Shown piece after piece: positions 24,598 through 32,061 of a stretch of DNA of 64,000 nt. Location of the stretch: NCBI GenBank assembly GCA_947632025.1, contig CANRNN010000004.1:62001-126000 (forward strand), written 5' to 3'. The DNA comes from an uncultured Clostridia bacterium. Lineage in GTDB: Bacteria > Bacillota > Clostridia > Oscillospirales > Ruminococcaceae. The notes beneath the pieces were generated by a model. That model was given only the letters and a program-made list of their open reading frames with translations. It made no database searches and was not told the DNA's origin. Each line of letters starts with the position of its first letter. The first letter of the stretch is position 1. The translations under genes were made by a program, and so were the position numbers.

Positions 24598-25381
24598 TGG
24601 ATAAGACTGTACGGAGTTTGCTCCGTGCATTGGGGTAACAGCGGAATTCGCCGCTGCCCCCTATCGGGAGTGCGCGGGCGGTTCAATGGACGCGGCTTTG
24701 CCGTGGGACAACGACCGCGGACGGGCGTGCGGCGGTTTTTACGCACGTTTTTGAGGGATTTTCTCACTGTACGGACGGCAGAAGTCGTTCGGAGTTTCCG
24801 TCAAGCAATCCGAATACCGCACGGGCTTTATCCGAGCTTTGCAGTCGATCTTAAGGAGAAGCGCGGCTTTTCAGCGCCGAAAGCGTATGCTTTCAGCTGT
24901 CACAACCCATTCGCAAAGACCCGCGATTTAAGGAATAGGCGCAGGGCAAGCTGCTGCAAAACCGAGAGTTGACAAAGTCAAGGCATCCGAGCCGTCGGCG
25001 GTTTTACCGAAAACGGCGTCCATGTCGTAGGACGGGCTTTCAAGCTTAAAGACGATACTCCTTGCCGAGGGAGTGCGGCGGATCGTCCGCAAACACGGCT
25101 TTTACGCTTGTGACGGCTTTTATGTCACGGCGGTCGCTGATTGACGCAGCGGTTTTTGGTGCTGCGGAAATGGCGGATTTCCTCGCGGGGACGCGAAGGA
25201 AAGTGCGCGGAAAATTGGTTCCGAGCGTGACGCGGGGCGGTAAACCGAGCGATAACGTTCAGGCTCACTGCCGCGGTCGGGTAAACTTGCTGATTTTTGT
25301 TGCACGCTTTTTAATCCGAACGTTCATATTAAAAGGGTTGAATCACGAAAGCCTTCGGGTGATCGCGATTCAACCTTTTTT
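24598..25381 (+). ncRNA. Candidate large structured noncoding RNA (about 780 nt)
   Basis: A stretch bounded by a good promoter and a strong terminator, with no frame that has both a ribosome site and protein-like composition. The longest frames (115 codons) are Arg-rich and start without Shine-Dalgarno sequences. Many local hairpins are perfect: ACGGAG/CTCCGT at 24611-24626, CAGCGG/CCGCTG at 24639-24656 inside GGGG/CCCC, CGTGCG/CGCACG at 24726-24747, GAAAGC/GCTTTC at 24879-24894, GTGAC/GTCAC at 25110-25128 and GCAGC/GCTGC at 25146-25165. GC content is above that of its AT-rich flanks. I cannot assign it to RNase P, tmRNA, 6S or SRP RNA; large RNA classes such as OLE, GOLLD or ROOL need a covariance search. 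A decayed gene is the alternative. Confidence 0.55.
25331..25381 (+). terminator. Terminator of the candidate noncoding RNA
   Basis: A 9-bp perfect outer stem (GGTTGAATC / GATTCAACC) with an inner CGAAAGCCTTCGGGT region is followed by TTTTTT. Flanking AAAA on the 5' side makes it symmetrical. Cassette B begins 16 bases later. Confidence 0.85.
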
Positions 25382-25396
25382 CGGCTTTTTTTCGGT

Positions 25397-25521
25397 CGAA
25401 ATCTTATAAGATTTTTACCTCTTGTTTTGAATGATGAAGCGTTTAACTGTTTTATATTAAATTGATTCCTGTTTTTTTAATTTTTTTATATTTTTAAGGC
25501 GATTTTGAATACAACAAAAAT
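25397..25521 (+). repeat. Left repeat of cassette B
   Basis: Direct repeat of 2881-3002. The first 70 bases are identical, including the perfect palindrome at 25399-25414; the remainder differs by a few substitutions and T-run lengths. Here it is followed by a 290-base insert carrying a minus-strand small gene before the shared promoter block at 25812-25853. Confidence 0.9.
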
Positions 25522-25549
25522 GGTGTCAAAGCTTCAAAAGCCTGACACC
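25522..25549 (-). terminator. Terminator of the small minus-strand gene in cassette B
   Basis: GGTGTCA / TGACACC stem; on the minus strand it is followed by ATTTTTG, whose T-run comes from the end of the left repeat. Confidence 0.75.
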
Positions 25550-25576
25550 TTAAAATTATTTGATGTAAACGAATCC

Positions 25577-25723
25577 TTAATCTTCCAGAGTTTTTTGAAG
25601 ATTTTCAAGAATTTTTGCCATTTTTTCCTTGCGCTTTGCTTCATCTTTTTCATCGTTTGCGTCTTTTAATGCATCAATGACAAAACGAATAAATGCTTTG
25701 AACTGGCTGTCGGTCTGTCCCAT
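25577..25723 (-). CDS. Small charged protein in the cassette B insert
   Basis: A 48-residue protein beginning MGQTDSQFKAFIRFVIDALK and continuing as a Lys/Glu-rich helix. ATG 25723 has GGAGGTG 6 bases upstream; the longer in-frame start upstream lies in front of that site. It has its own promoter and terminator, so it is an independent transcription unit inserted between the left repeat and the promoter of cassette B. I do not recognise its function. It is absent from cassette A, which has an antitoxin-like gene on the other side of the promoter. Confidence 0.65.
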   Translation of the reverse strand: MGQTDSQFKAFIRFVIDALKDANDEKDEAKRKEKMAKILENLQKTLED

Positions 25724-25761
25724 TTTGTTCACCTCCCCGAACGTTTCTGCTTTCTGAAACA

Positions 25762-25791
25762 ATTATATCATATTTTCAAATAAAGTGTCAA
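25762..25791 (-). promoter_or_regulatory. Promoter of the small minus-strand gene in cassette B
   Basis: On the minus strand TTGACA and TATAAT are separated by 18 bases, 38 bases before the start codon. It is divergent from the cassette promoter 25 bases away. Confidence 0.8.
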
Positions 25792-25811
25792 GTACTTTTT
25801 GAGTGAAAAAT

Positions 25812-25853
25812 ATACTTGACATTTAACAACATTTTATGTTATAATATAAAAGT
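25812..25853 (+). promoter_or_regulatory. Cassette B promoter block
   Basis: Forty-two bases identical to 3002-3043, holding TTGACA at 25816-25821 and TATAAT at 25840-25845 (18-base spacer). Only 30 bases separate this block from the lipoprotein start, against more than 470 in cassette A. Confidence 0.85.
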
Positions 25854-25883
25854 GGAGATAATATTTCAGAAAGGAGCCCAATT

Positions 25884-26612
25884 ATGAGTTACAAAGACAG
25901 TTTGAGGAAAATGATCCTCATTGCAACTCTAGCAGCAACAGCAACAGGATTCTTCGCCGGATGCGCACCGCAAGAAGAGGAAGAAGTAAGCGGACCCGAC
26001 CTATACGGCGACGGAATCGACGAGTCATCCTCCACGACATCAACCGACACCAGCAATAACGAGGACGACGACGACACCATAACCATCTCTAGCAGTGCAC
26101 CCACATCTAGCAGCGAACCCACATCTAGCAGCGAACCCGCCAAGAGTGCAGAACCCACAGAGAGTGAGCCGGAACCCACTGAAAGTGAGCCAACCCAATC
26201 CACAACAAGTGAGCCAACGGCTACCCAGCCCACCCAATCCACTCAGTCGTCCCAGCCTAAGCCCACATCTAGCAGCCAGCCCAAACCCACTCAATCAACC
26301 CAATCTTCTCAGTCCTCTAAGCCCAAGCCCACATCTAGCAGCCAACCCAAAACTGAACAGTCGTCCCCCACAGTAACAGGAACGCCCTCAACGCAGAAAT
26401 ACACCCCCACAGATACCACAGGAATCGTAATGGACGAAAACGGATTCCCCGACGCAGGACCTAATGGAAATTATTTGCCCAACACATTCGTAGACCAAAA
26501 CGGCGACAAATGGGGATTCAGCAACGGCATATGGGTCAGAGAGGGAACAAGTGTAACAGTACCGGGACATGAAGGTTTCGGAGCGGGTGGACAAAACCCT
26601 AACGCGCATTAA
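25884..26612 (+). CDS. Ser/Thr/Pro-rich surface lipoprotein, cassette B copy
   Basis: A 242-residue paralogue of the protein at 3520. Signal peptide, lipobox FAGC (Cys27) and residues 1-47 are identical. The stalk (about 62-165) uses the same units, SSSEPT, ESEPEPT, SSSQPKPT, in a different order and number. The C-terminal segment keeps PTVTGTPSTQKYTP, DTTG, DENGFP, FVDQNGDKW, a WVREGT-like motif and GGQNPNAH. The conserved ends with a variable stalk suggest that membrane anchoring and the distal 75 residues matter most. The DNA is rich in CTAG, including repeated ACATCTAGCAGC units. The partner gene follows after 70 bases. Function unknown. Confidence 0.75.
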   Translation: MSYKDSLRKMILIATLAATATGFFAGCAPQEEEEVSGPDLYGDGIDESSSTTSTDTSNNEDDDDTITISSSAPTSSSEPTSSSEPAKSAEPTESEPEPTESEPTQSTTSEPTATQPTQSTQSSQPKPTSSSQPKPTQSTQSSQSSKPKPTSSSQPKTEQSSPTVTGTPSTQKYTPTDTTGIVMDENGFPDAGPNGNYLPNTFVDQNGDKWGFSNGIWVREGTSVTVPGHEGFGAGGQNPNAH

Positions 26613-26624
26613 ATTATATCATAT

Positions 26625-26642
26625 AGTTAGTTGCAACTAACT
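26625..26642 (+). promoter_or_regulatory. Intergenic dyad between lipoprotein and partner, cassette B
   Basis: A perfect 18-bp palindrome, AGTTAGTTGCAACTAACT, starts 12 bases after the lipoprotein stop. It corresponds in position to the dyad at 4281-4300, but most of its bases differ while pairing is kept. Confidence 0.55.
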
Positions 26643-26682
26643 GATATTTAATCATAAACTGAAAGGAGCGATTCTTTTTGAT

Positions 26683-28059
26683 ATGATACAACATAACTCA
26701 AACACAAAGAGGGGACAGCAACGAGCTGCCCCCTCTTTCTTACTCTTTCTGACTATGGCTCTCCTAGCGGCTCTTGTCCTTACAAGCACCGCAAGCGCCA
26801 TCGGCTTACCAAACTTAACAACAGGACAAGGCAGCGGCACAGGCAGATACCTTAACGGCTACCTAGGCTTCAGCACCCTCGACTTCGGTGCCCGCGTAAC
26901 CCTAGTCGACTCCCAAACCGGTCAAAAAGCCTATAAAGCTGCTTCTGTCGACTACATCAATAAGAAGCTCAACGACACGGGCTACATAGGCGACGGCTAC
27001 ATAATGCCTAAAATCTATCTAGCCGATGCTTTCAAAGTAGGTGGTCTATGCAAGTCAGACTATATAATAAACGGAGCAACACTTGATATCATTAAAGGTG
27101 CTTTCAATCCAAACGTTGCGCCTATGGCAAAGGACGAACAGCTGCACGATATGCCATTTGCTGACCACTATAACAGCGAAAGAGAATCAATCATACCAAG
27201 AACACTGATATGCAGCCCTAACTCAAATGGTCGCACCAATGCCAATGAACTCAAAACATATTTCACCAACCTGTGGGTGCAAAAAGCATTTCTGCAAGAT
27301 ATAGGAATGATAACAACACAGGACGACAACGACCCCGGCTGGATAGAATTCAACAGCGGCAAATACAAGCTGCTCATTGAACCATTGGCATTTATGGTCA
27401 TAGATTCCGCAAACGGAGAATATGGTTTCATAGGCACTCCGACAGAGTTTGCTCTAGCAGACCTCAACGGCATAATAACCGAAGGCTCACACGCGCCGGT
27501 ATATAAATATTTCAGAAACCTTGCCCATGCCGCTGAAAACCTTTATGCAAACTACCCGTCATCAATGCTTCTTGAACAACCGGAGTTCGGAGTATACCCC
27601 GCAAACCCGCAGTATGATTATAGCGACCACTTTACCGGTATTGATCCTCCTCAGCCGTGCTACAACCCTGCAACAGTAGTTAACAGCTGCGGTTTAATGA
27701 CTATCACAATAGATCCTCAAGGCACCCCCATCTATTACCACACATACAAAGTCGACGTCCAGCTCCCTGATGGCAAATCTCTAGCAGACATTCAGAATCT
27801 CCCATTTGCCGAGCAGATAGCGCTCCTCAAATCCGGAGAAGCAAAATCTCTAGGAAGCACCTGGACGCCCACAATCACCGGCATGCTTACTAACGCCGAA
27901 CCCGCCGTCAAGGATAACAAATATTATCCGACCCTTGACCCGAAGCTTGCCGAGCTTACCGCCGCAAACCCCAAAAGCTCCGGCATCACAGACGCGAACA
28001 TATACGAATATAAAAAATGCGTCCGAGGAAAACCTCGGACGCGTGCTTATGTAACTTAG
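26683..28059 (+). CDS. Secreted partner protein, cassette B copy (3' end lost)
   Basis: A 458-residue secreted protein with a signal peptide (hydrophobic residues about 18-40, cleavage near ASAIG). Residues 55-130 align with the cassette A partner (LDFGARVTLVDSQTGQ, SVDYI, GGLCKSDY). Residues 220-300 include WIEFNSGKYKLLIEPLAFMV and FIGTPTEFALADL; from memory, similar strings occur in large secreted proteins of clostridial conjugative elements, but I could not check this. The last 14 residues (KCVRGKPRTRAYVT) are encoded by the inverted terminator of the ferredoxin gene, and the stop overlaps the end of that gene by four bases. The true C-terminus therefore appears to be missing. Function unknown. 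Confidence 0.65.
   Translation: MIQHNSNTKRGQQRAAPSFLLFLTMALLAALVLTSTASAIGLPNLTTGQGSGTGRYLNGYLGFSTLDFGARVTLVDSQTGQKAYKAASVDYINKKLNDTGYIGDGYIMPKIYLADAFKVGGLCKSDYIINGATLDIIKGAFNPNVAPMAKDEQLHDMPFADHYNSERESIIPRTLICSPNSNGRTNANELKTYFTNLWVQKAFLQDIGMITTQDDNDPGWIEFNSGKYKLLIEPLAFMVIDSANGEYGFIGTPTEFALADLNGIITEGSHAPVYKYFRNLAHAAENLYANYPSSMLLEQPEFGVYPANPQYDYSDHFTGIDPPQPCYNPATVVNSCGLMTITIDPQGTPIYYHTYKVDVQLPDGKSLADIQNLPFAEQIALLKSGEAKSLGSTWTPTITGMLTNAEPAVKDNKYYPTLDPKLAELTAANPKSSGITDANIYEYKKCVRGKPRTRAYVT
28013..28042 (-). terminator. Ferredoxin terminator
   Basis: On the minus strand a 10-bp perfect stem (GCGTCCGAGG / CCTCGGACGC) with a TTTT loop is followed by ATTTTTTA. It lies wholly inside the reading frame of the cassette B partner. 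Confidence 0.9.
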
Positions 28060-28226
28060 TTCGACTTAGGTGCGCCTACAGGACAAGTGTCCGCGCACGC
28101 GCCGCAGTCAACGCAAGTGCCGGCGTCGATAACATATTTGCCGTCGCCCTCGGATATAGCAGAAACAGGGCAGCCCTCTGCGCAAGCGCCGCAAGCGATG
28201 CACTCATCGGAAATCTGATATGCCAT
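28056..28226 (-). CDS. 2[4Fe-4S] ferredoxin
   Basis: A 56-residue clostridial-type ferredoxin, an electron carrier for low-potential redox reactions. It begins MAYQISDECIACGACAEGCP and contains two CxxCxxCxxxCP cluster motifs, the first at about residues 9-19 and the second CVDCGACADTCPVGA near 38. GGAGGT lies 9 bases before the ATG. It is a single-gene unit with its own terminator. A weak minus-strand promoter (TTGTTT and TAAAAT) lies about 60 bases upstream. Confidence 0.95.
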   Translation of the reverse strand: MAYQISDECIACGACAEGCPVSAISEGDGKYVIDAGTCVDCGACADTCPVGAPKSN

Positions 28227-28415
28227 TGTGAAATACCTCCTGATAGTGTAGTTTACACGCTATGGTGTACTATCTCTATTTTAACATATTCTACAGAAAA
28301 AACAAGTGGGATTATTGCAAGAATTTTTTGTGTTGAATTTGTGCAATATATACAATAGACAAAACTAACCCGTCCCGCAGCGCTATTTTTTCATGCGATA
28401 ATCCCCGCGGGGTAC

Positions 28416-28444
28416 TTGCAATTTCGGAGGAAATATTGTATAAT
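28416..28444 (+). promoter_or_regulatory. Promoter of the darA-holB-ricT genes
   Basis: TTGCAA and TATAAT with a 17-base spacer, 39 bases upstream of the darA start. Confidence 0.75.
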
Positions 28445-28483
28445 AAATGTAAGAGTACTTTTCCGTAAAGGAGCGTGACATTT

Positions 28484-28807
28484 ATGAAGCTTATTTTCGC
28501 TATTATAAACAACGACGACAGTCATTCGGTCCAGACCGCCGTCACAAAAAGCGGTTTTCAGGTGACAAAGCTTGCGTCCTCCGGAGGATTCCTGCTGTCC
28601 GGAAATACCACCTTTATGATATGCTCGGACGACGATAAGGTCGACGAGATAATCGGCATTATTCGCGAACATTCCCATAAACGCCGCCAGTTCGTACCGA
28701 ACGCAGCTTCCTACGGCACGGGAGCTTATACGGATTTCCCTGTCGAAGTCACGGTCGGCGGAGCAACGGTATTCGTCACCAATATCGAGATGTTCGAGAA
28801 ATTATGA
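28484..28807 (+). CDS. darA: Cyclic-di-AMP receptor, PII-like (DarA/PstA)
   Basis: A 107-residue PII-like protein that binds c-di-AMP. The family pattern is clear: MKLIFAIINNDDSHSVQTAV at the start, FQVTKLASSGGFLLSGNTTF near residue 25-45 and RRQFVPN near 70, followed by the large-loop strand and VGGATVFVTNIEMFEKL at the end. ATG 28484 is preceded by AAAGGAG; an in-frame ATT-like extension upstream is not needed. The stop overlaps the holB start (ATGA). The order darA-holB-ricT is the same as in many Firmicutes. Confidence 0.93.
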   Translation: MKLIFAIINNDDSHSVQTAVTKSGFQVTKLASSGGFLLSGNTTFMICSDDDKVDEIIGIIREHSHKRRQFVPNAASYGTGAYTDFPVEVTVGGATVFVTNIEMFEKL

Positions 28808-29760
28808 TACTTTACGGCAAGGACGCCCTCAAAAAGCGTCTGGATTCTGCTGCCGAAAAAGGCAGACTGCCCCATGCGATAATGTTTTCGGGAAACGAGG
28901 GAAGCGGTCGGAAAATTATGGCGAGATATACCGCGCAGCTCTTTATCTGCAAGGACAAAGCCTGCGGAAAATGCGCCGCCTGCCGCAATATCGAAAACGA
29001 CAGTCATCCCGACGTTATTTTCGTAAAAAAAGCGTGCAAAAACGATTATTCGTCCGACTCGTTCCGCTCGGTCATAAGGGATACCTCCGTAAGACCCAAC
29101 AACGGCGACGTGAAAGTCTACATTTTCGAGGAAGCGGACACAATGCGGTCAGACCTGCACAACGTGCTGCTGAAGCTTGTAGAAGAGCCCGCCGAATATC
29201 TGCGGTTCGTGTTCACCTGTGAAAATCCGAGGGTGATACCCGAAACGATACTTTCACGCGTAACGGAGTTTGAAGTCCCCGATACGCCGGTTTCGGACTG
29301 CGAAAGGTTTCTAAGGGACAACGGGCTACCAAACGCGTCCGAGCTTGCGGAAGCCTTTGCGGGAAATATCGGAAAATGCCTTGCCGACAAGGACTCTGCC
29401 GATATGAAGCGTATCCTTATCGCCCAAAAAGCGGCGGCGGCTGTCGCGAACCGCGACGTGTTCTCGGCGGCGGCTGTGCTTTCAAACACCTCTGTTTCAA
29501 ATAAGGAACAGGATAACAAATGGCAGGATTTCAGCGCCGTTATGGGATACCTTTCAAGGATTCTCTGCGACGCTCTTTCACAGAAATACGGTGAACCCGC
29601 CGAGTTCTTCGGGAAAAAGGAATCGGGAAAGATAGCCTCGGTATTTTCCGAAAAAGAAATACTGAATATGCTTGATGCCTGCGTCGAGCTTGAAAAGAAC
29701 GAATCCTATCATATCAATCTCCCCCTTTCGGCGGCATATTTCACTTCGAGAATACTATAA
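28804..29760 (+). CDS. holB: DNA polymerase III delta' subunit
   Basis: Part of the clamp loader that puts the sliding clamp onto DNA. The 318-residue protein has the AAA+ fold with a degenerate P-loop (FSGNEGSGRKIM near residue 32), the zinc module CKDKACGKCAAC near residue 47, the sensor region EEADTMRSDLHNVLLKLVEEP near 109-130 and VIPETILSRV near 143. A catalytically weak P-loop is normal for delta'. It overlaps darA by four bases and is followed by ricT after 27 bases. Confidence 0.9.
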   Translation: MILYGKDALKKRLDSAAEKGRLPHAIMFSGNEGSGRKIMARYTAQLFICKDKACGKCAACRNIENDSHPDVIFVKKACKNDYSSDSFRSVIRDTSVRPNNGDVKVYIFEEADTMRSDLHNVLLKLVEEPAEYLRFVFTCENPRVIPETILSRVTEFEVPDTPVSDCERFLRDNGLPNASELAEAFAGNIGKCLADKDSADMKRILIAQKAAAAVANRDVFSAAAVLSNTSVSNKEQDNKWQDFSAVMGYLSRILCDALSQKYGEPAEFFGKKESGKIASVFSEKEILNMLDACVELEKNESYHINLPLSAAYFTSRIL

Positions 29761-29787
29761 TATATTCAGAGAACAGATTGGAGAACA

Positions 29788-30795
29788 ATGGAAAATAACG
29801 AATATTTCACGGAGAAAATAGCTCCGAAAAAATCGGACGAAAATCCGAAAGCCGATTATACGAAAAAAAATTCCAAGCGCCGCGATACGGAAGAACCCGC
29901 ATTTGTACCGACCTCCGACGAAAACGCTATGGTTGAGATAATCGGCGTGCGGTTCAAGGACGTGGGGAAGATATACTTTTTTTCTCCGAACGGCGTGGAT
30001 TTCAAGCGAGGCGATAAGGTTATTGTCGAAACGACCCGCGGGGTCGAGTGCGGCAACGTAATGCTGTCGAACCGCGAGATACACGAGAACACTCTCGTGT
30101 CCCCGCTTAAAAAAATAATCCGCAAAGCCGATGAAAAAGACATTCGTCAACTGGAGCAGAACGCCAAACGCGAAAAGGAGATAATGAAAACCTTTTCGGA
30201 GAAAATACACGCTCACAAGCTGGATATGAAGCCTATTGACGTTGACTGCACATTCGACGGAAGCAAGATACTTTTCTATTTCACGTCGGACGGAAGAGTC
30301 GATTTCCGCGAGCTTGTAAAAGACCTTGCGGCAATTTACCGCACGAGAATAGAACTGCGGCAGATAGGAGTCCGCGACGAAGCAAAAATGCTGGGCGGTC
30401 TGGGAATATGCGGCAGACCTTTCTGCTGTGCGAGCTTTTTGGGAGAATTTCAGCCTGTTTCCATAAAAATGGCAAAGGAACAGTCACTGTCACTGAATCC
30501 GACGAAGATCTCCGGTACCTGCGGCAGACTTATGTGCTGCCTTAAATACGAGCAGGACTGCTATGAAGATTTTCTGCGCAATACGCCGAAAGTGGGCGCT
30601 TATGTTGAAACTCCCGACGGGCGGGGCGTGGTTCAGGAGGTAAATCTTCTCACGGGAATACTTACAATAAAGCTCGACAAAAAACCCGATGTGCCGCTCG
30701 TCATAAACAAGGACGAAGTAAAGCTCATAAAGGACGGACGGATTCAGGTAAACCGCGACGAAATAAAAGCGCTGAAAAAGCTTGAAGAAAATTAG
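29788..30795 (+). CDS. ricT: RicT/YaaT-like PSP1-domain protein
   Basis: A 335-residue cytosolic protein. The PSP1 C-terminal domain covers about residues 55-260, with VEIIGVRFKDVGKIYFFSP, FTSDGRVDFRELVKDLA and the cysteine-rich CGRPFCCASFLGEF and CGRLMCCLKYEQDCYEDF. In B. subtilis, RicT joins RicA and RicF in an Fe-S complex that helps RNase Y mature mRNAs and affects sporulation and biofilm formation. The conserved cysteines fit that role. The N-terminal 45 residues are a charged extension. Confidence 0.88.
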   Translation: MENNEYFTEKIAPKKSDENPKADYTKKNSKRRDTEEPAFVPTSDENAMVEIIGVRFKDVGKIYFFSPNGVDFKRGDKVIVETTRGVECGNVMLSNREIHENTLVSPLKKIIRKADEKDIRQLEQNAKREKEIMKTFSEKIHAHKLDMKPIDVDCTFDGSKILFYFTSDGRVDFRELVKDLAAIYRTRIELRQIGVRDEAKMLGGLGICGRPFCCASFLGEFQPVSIKMAKEQSLSLNPTKISGTCGRLMCCLKYEQDCYEDFLRNTPKVGAYVETPDGRGVVQEVNLLTGILTIKLDKKPDVPLVINKDEVKLIKDGRIQVNRDEIKALKKLEEN

Positions 30796-30823
30796 AGCCT
30801 GTTCGCGGCGACAATGAACGAAA

Positions 30824-30852
30824 AACGGAGTCGTTAAGACTCCGTTGATTTT
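30824..30852 (+). terminator. Probable terminator after ricT
   Basis: A 9-bp perfect stem (AACGGAGTC / GACTCCGTT) followed by GATTTTTA. The T-run is interrupted, so some read-through into the CDF gene is possible. Confidence 0.6.
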
Positions 30853-30864
30853 TACGGGGGCGCT

Positions 30865-32046
30865 ATGACCGAAATTTTGTCTAGACTTTTTATTCAGGAC
30901 TATAAAAATACCGACAAGCCCTCGGTGCGGTTCGCTTACGGGCGAATGGCGGGGCTTGTGGGGATATTGTGCAACGTGCTGTTATGTGTGGGGAAATTTC
31001 TCGTCGGAGCGCTTTCGGGAAGTATGTCCATAGCCGCAGACGCCGTGAACAATCTGTCCGACGCAGCTTCGGGAGTTATCGGACTGTTGGGCTTCAAGCT
31101 TGCGGAAAAGCACGCCGACTCTGAACACCCATACGGTCACGGACGTTATGAATATCTGGCGGGATTTATCGTGGCGGCACTGATACTTGTTATCGGATTT
31201 GAGCTGCTGAAAGACAGCGTCGCGAAGATAATTTCGCCGTCCGAGGTAGAGTTCGGTCTTGTTTCGGCGGGCGTGCTGGCGTTTTCGATAATCGTGAAGC
31301 TGTGGCTTATGCTGTTCTATAAAAAAATCGGGAAGAAGATAAATTCCGAAACGCTTCGCGCTTCCTCTGCCGACAGCAGGAACGACGTTATTTCGACGGG
31401 AGCAGTGCTTGTCGCGCTTACGCTGTCGGAATTCATTCCGTTTCAGCTGGACGGAATTATGGGGGCATTGGTGGCGGTTTTCATTCTCTACAGCGGAATA
31501 GGTCTTATAAAGGAAGCTATGAACCCGCTTCTGGGACGAGCGCCAAGCAAGGAGCAGGCTGAGGAAATACGCACGAGGATCTTAAGCTATGACGGCGTTC
31601 TGGGGACACACGACCTGATGATACACGACTACGGTCCGGACAGACAATTCGCTTCGGCTCATGTGGAGGTGTCCTCCGATATGACGCTTACGGAATGTCA
31701 CGAGCTTATCGACGGCATTGAACGCGATTTTCTCAAAAACGGGCTCAATCTCCTTATCCACCCCGACCCGATAGTTTCGGGAAAGGGCGAGATAAACGAT
31801 GAAATTTCCGATATAATCCGCGATATCGACGAGAGAATAACCGTACATGATATACGGGTCACAAAATGCGGAAATTCCGAAAAAATCATTTTTGACTGCG
31901 TGGTTCCCGAAGAATGCGGAATAGACAGACAAACCGTCGGCGAGCTAATCTCCGAGGCTCTGCAAAAGGAAAACGCCGACAGAAGGATAGTCATTACGTT
32001 TGACGACGGCTACGCGAGTATCCCGAAATACGGTGAAACAGACTGA
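30865..32046 (+). CDS. Cation diffusion facilitator family transporter
   Basis: A 393-residue CDF protein expected to export divalent metals (Zn, Mn, Fe or Co) in exchange for protons. Six hydrophobic segments lie within residues 30-215. The metal-site region SIAADAVNNLSDAASGVIG is followed by HPYGHGRYEYLAG, and the second site SADSRNDVIST lies near residue 170. The cytoplasmic C-terminal domain (about 220-300) contains GVLGTHDLMIHDYGPDRQFASAH, and a second ferredoxin-like segment follows. The total length is above the usual 300 residues because of that added domain. The ribosome site is weak (GGGGGCG). Confidence 0.92.
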   Translation: MTEILSRLFIQDYKNTDKPSVRFAYGRMAGLVGILCNVLLCVGKFLVGALSGSMSIAADAVNNLSDAASGVIGLLGFKLAEKHADSEHPYGHGRYEYLAGFIVAALILVIGFELLKDSVAKIISPSEVEFGLVSAGVLAFSIIVKLWLMLFYKKIGKKINSETLRASSADSRNDVISTGAVLVALTLSEFIPFQLDGIMGALVAVFILYSGIGLIKEAMNPLLGRAPSKEQAEEIRTRILSYDGVLGTHDLMIHDYGPDRQFASAHVEVSSDMTLTECHELIDGIERDFLKNGLNLLIHPDPIVSGKGEINDEISDIIRDIDERITVHDIRVTKCGNSEKIIFDCVVPEECGIDRQTVGELISEALQKENADRRIVITFDDGYASIPKYGETD

Positions 32047-32061
32047 AAGCGAGGAGCGCCA

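Noticed and set aside
24625-25409. Two 115-codon plus-strand frames as proteins
   Set aside because: They are Arg-rich, lack ribosome sites and overlap perfect hairpins between a promoter and a terminator; more likely noncoding.
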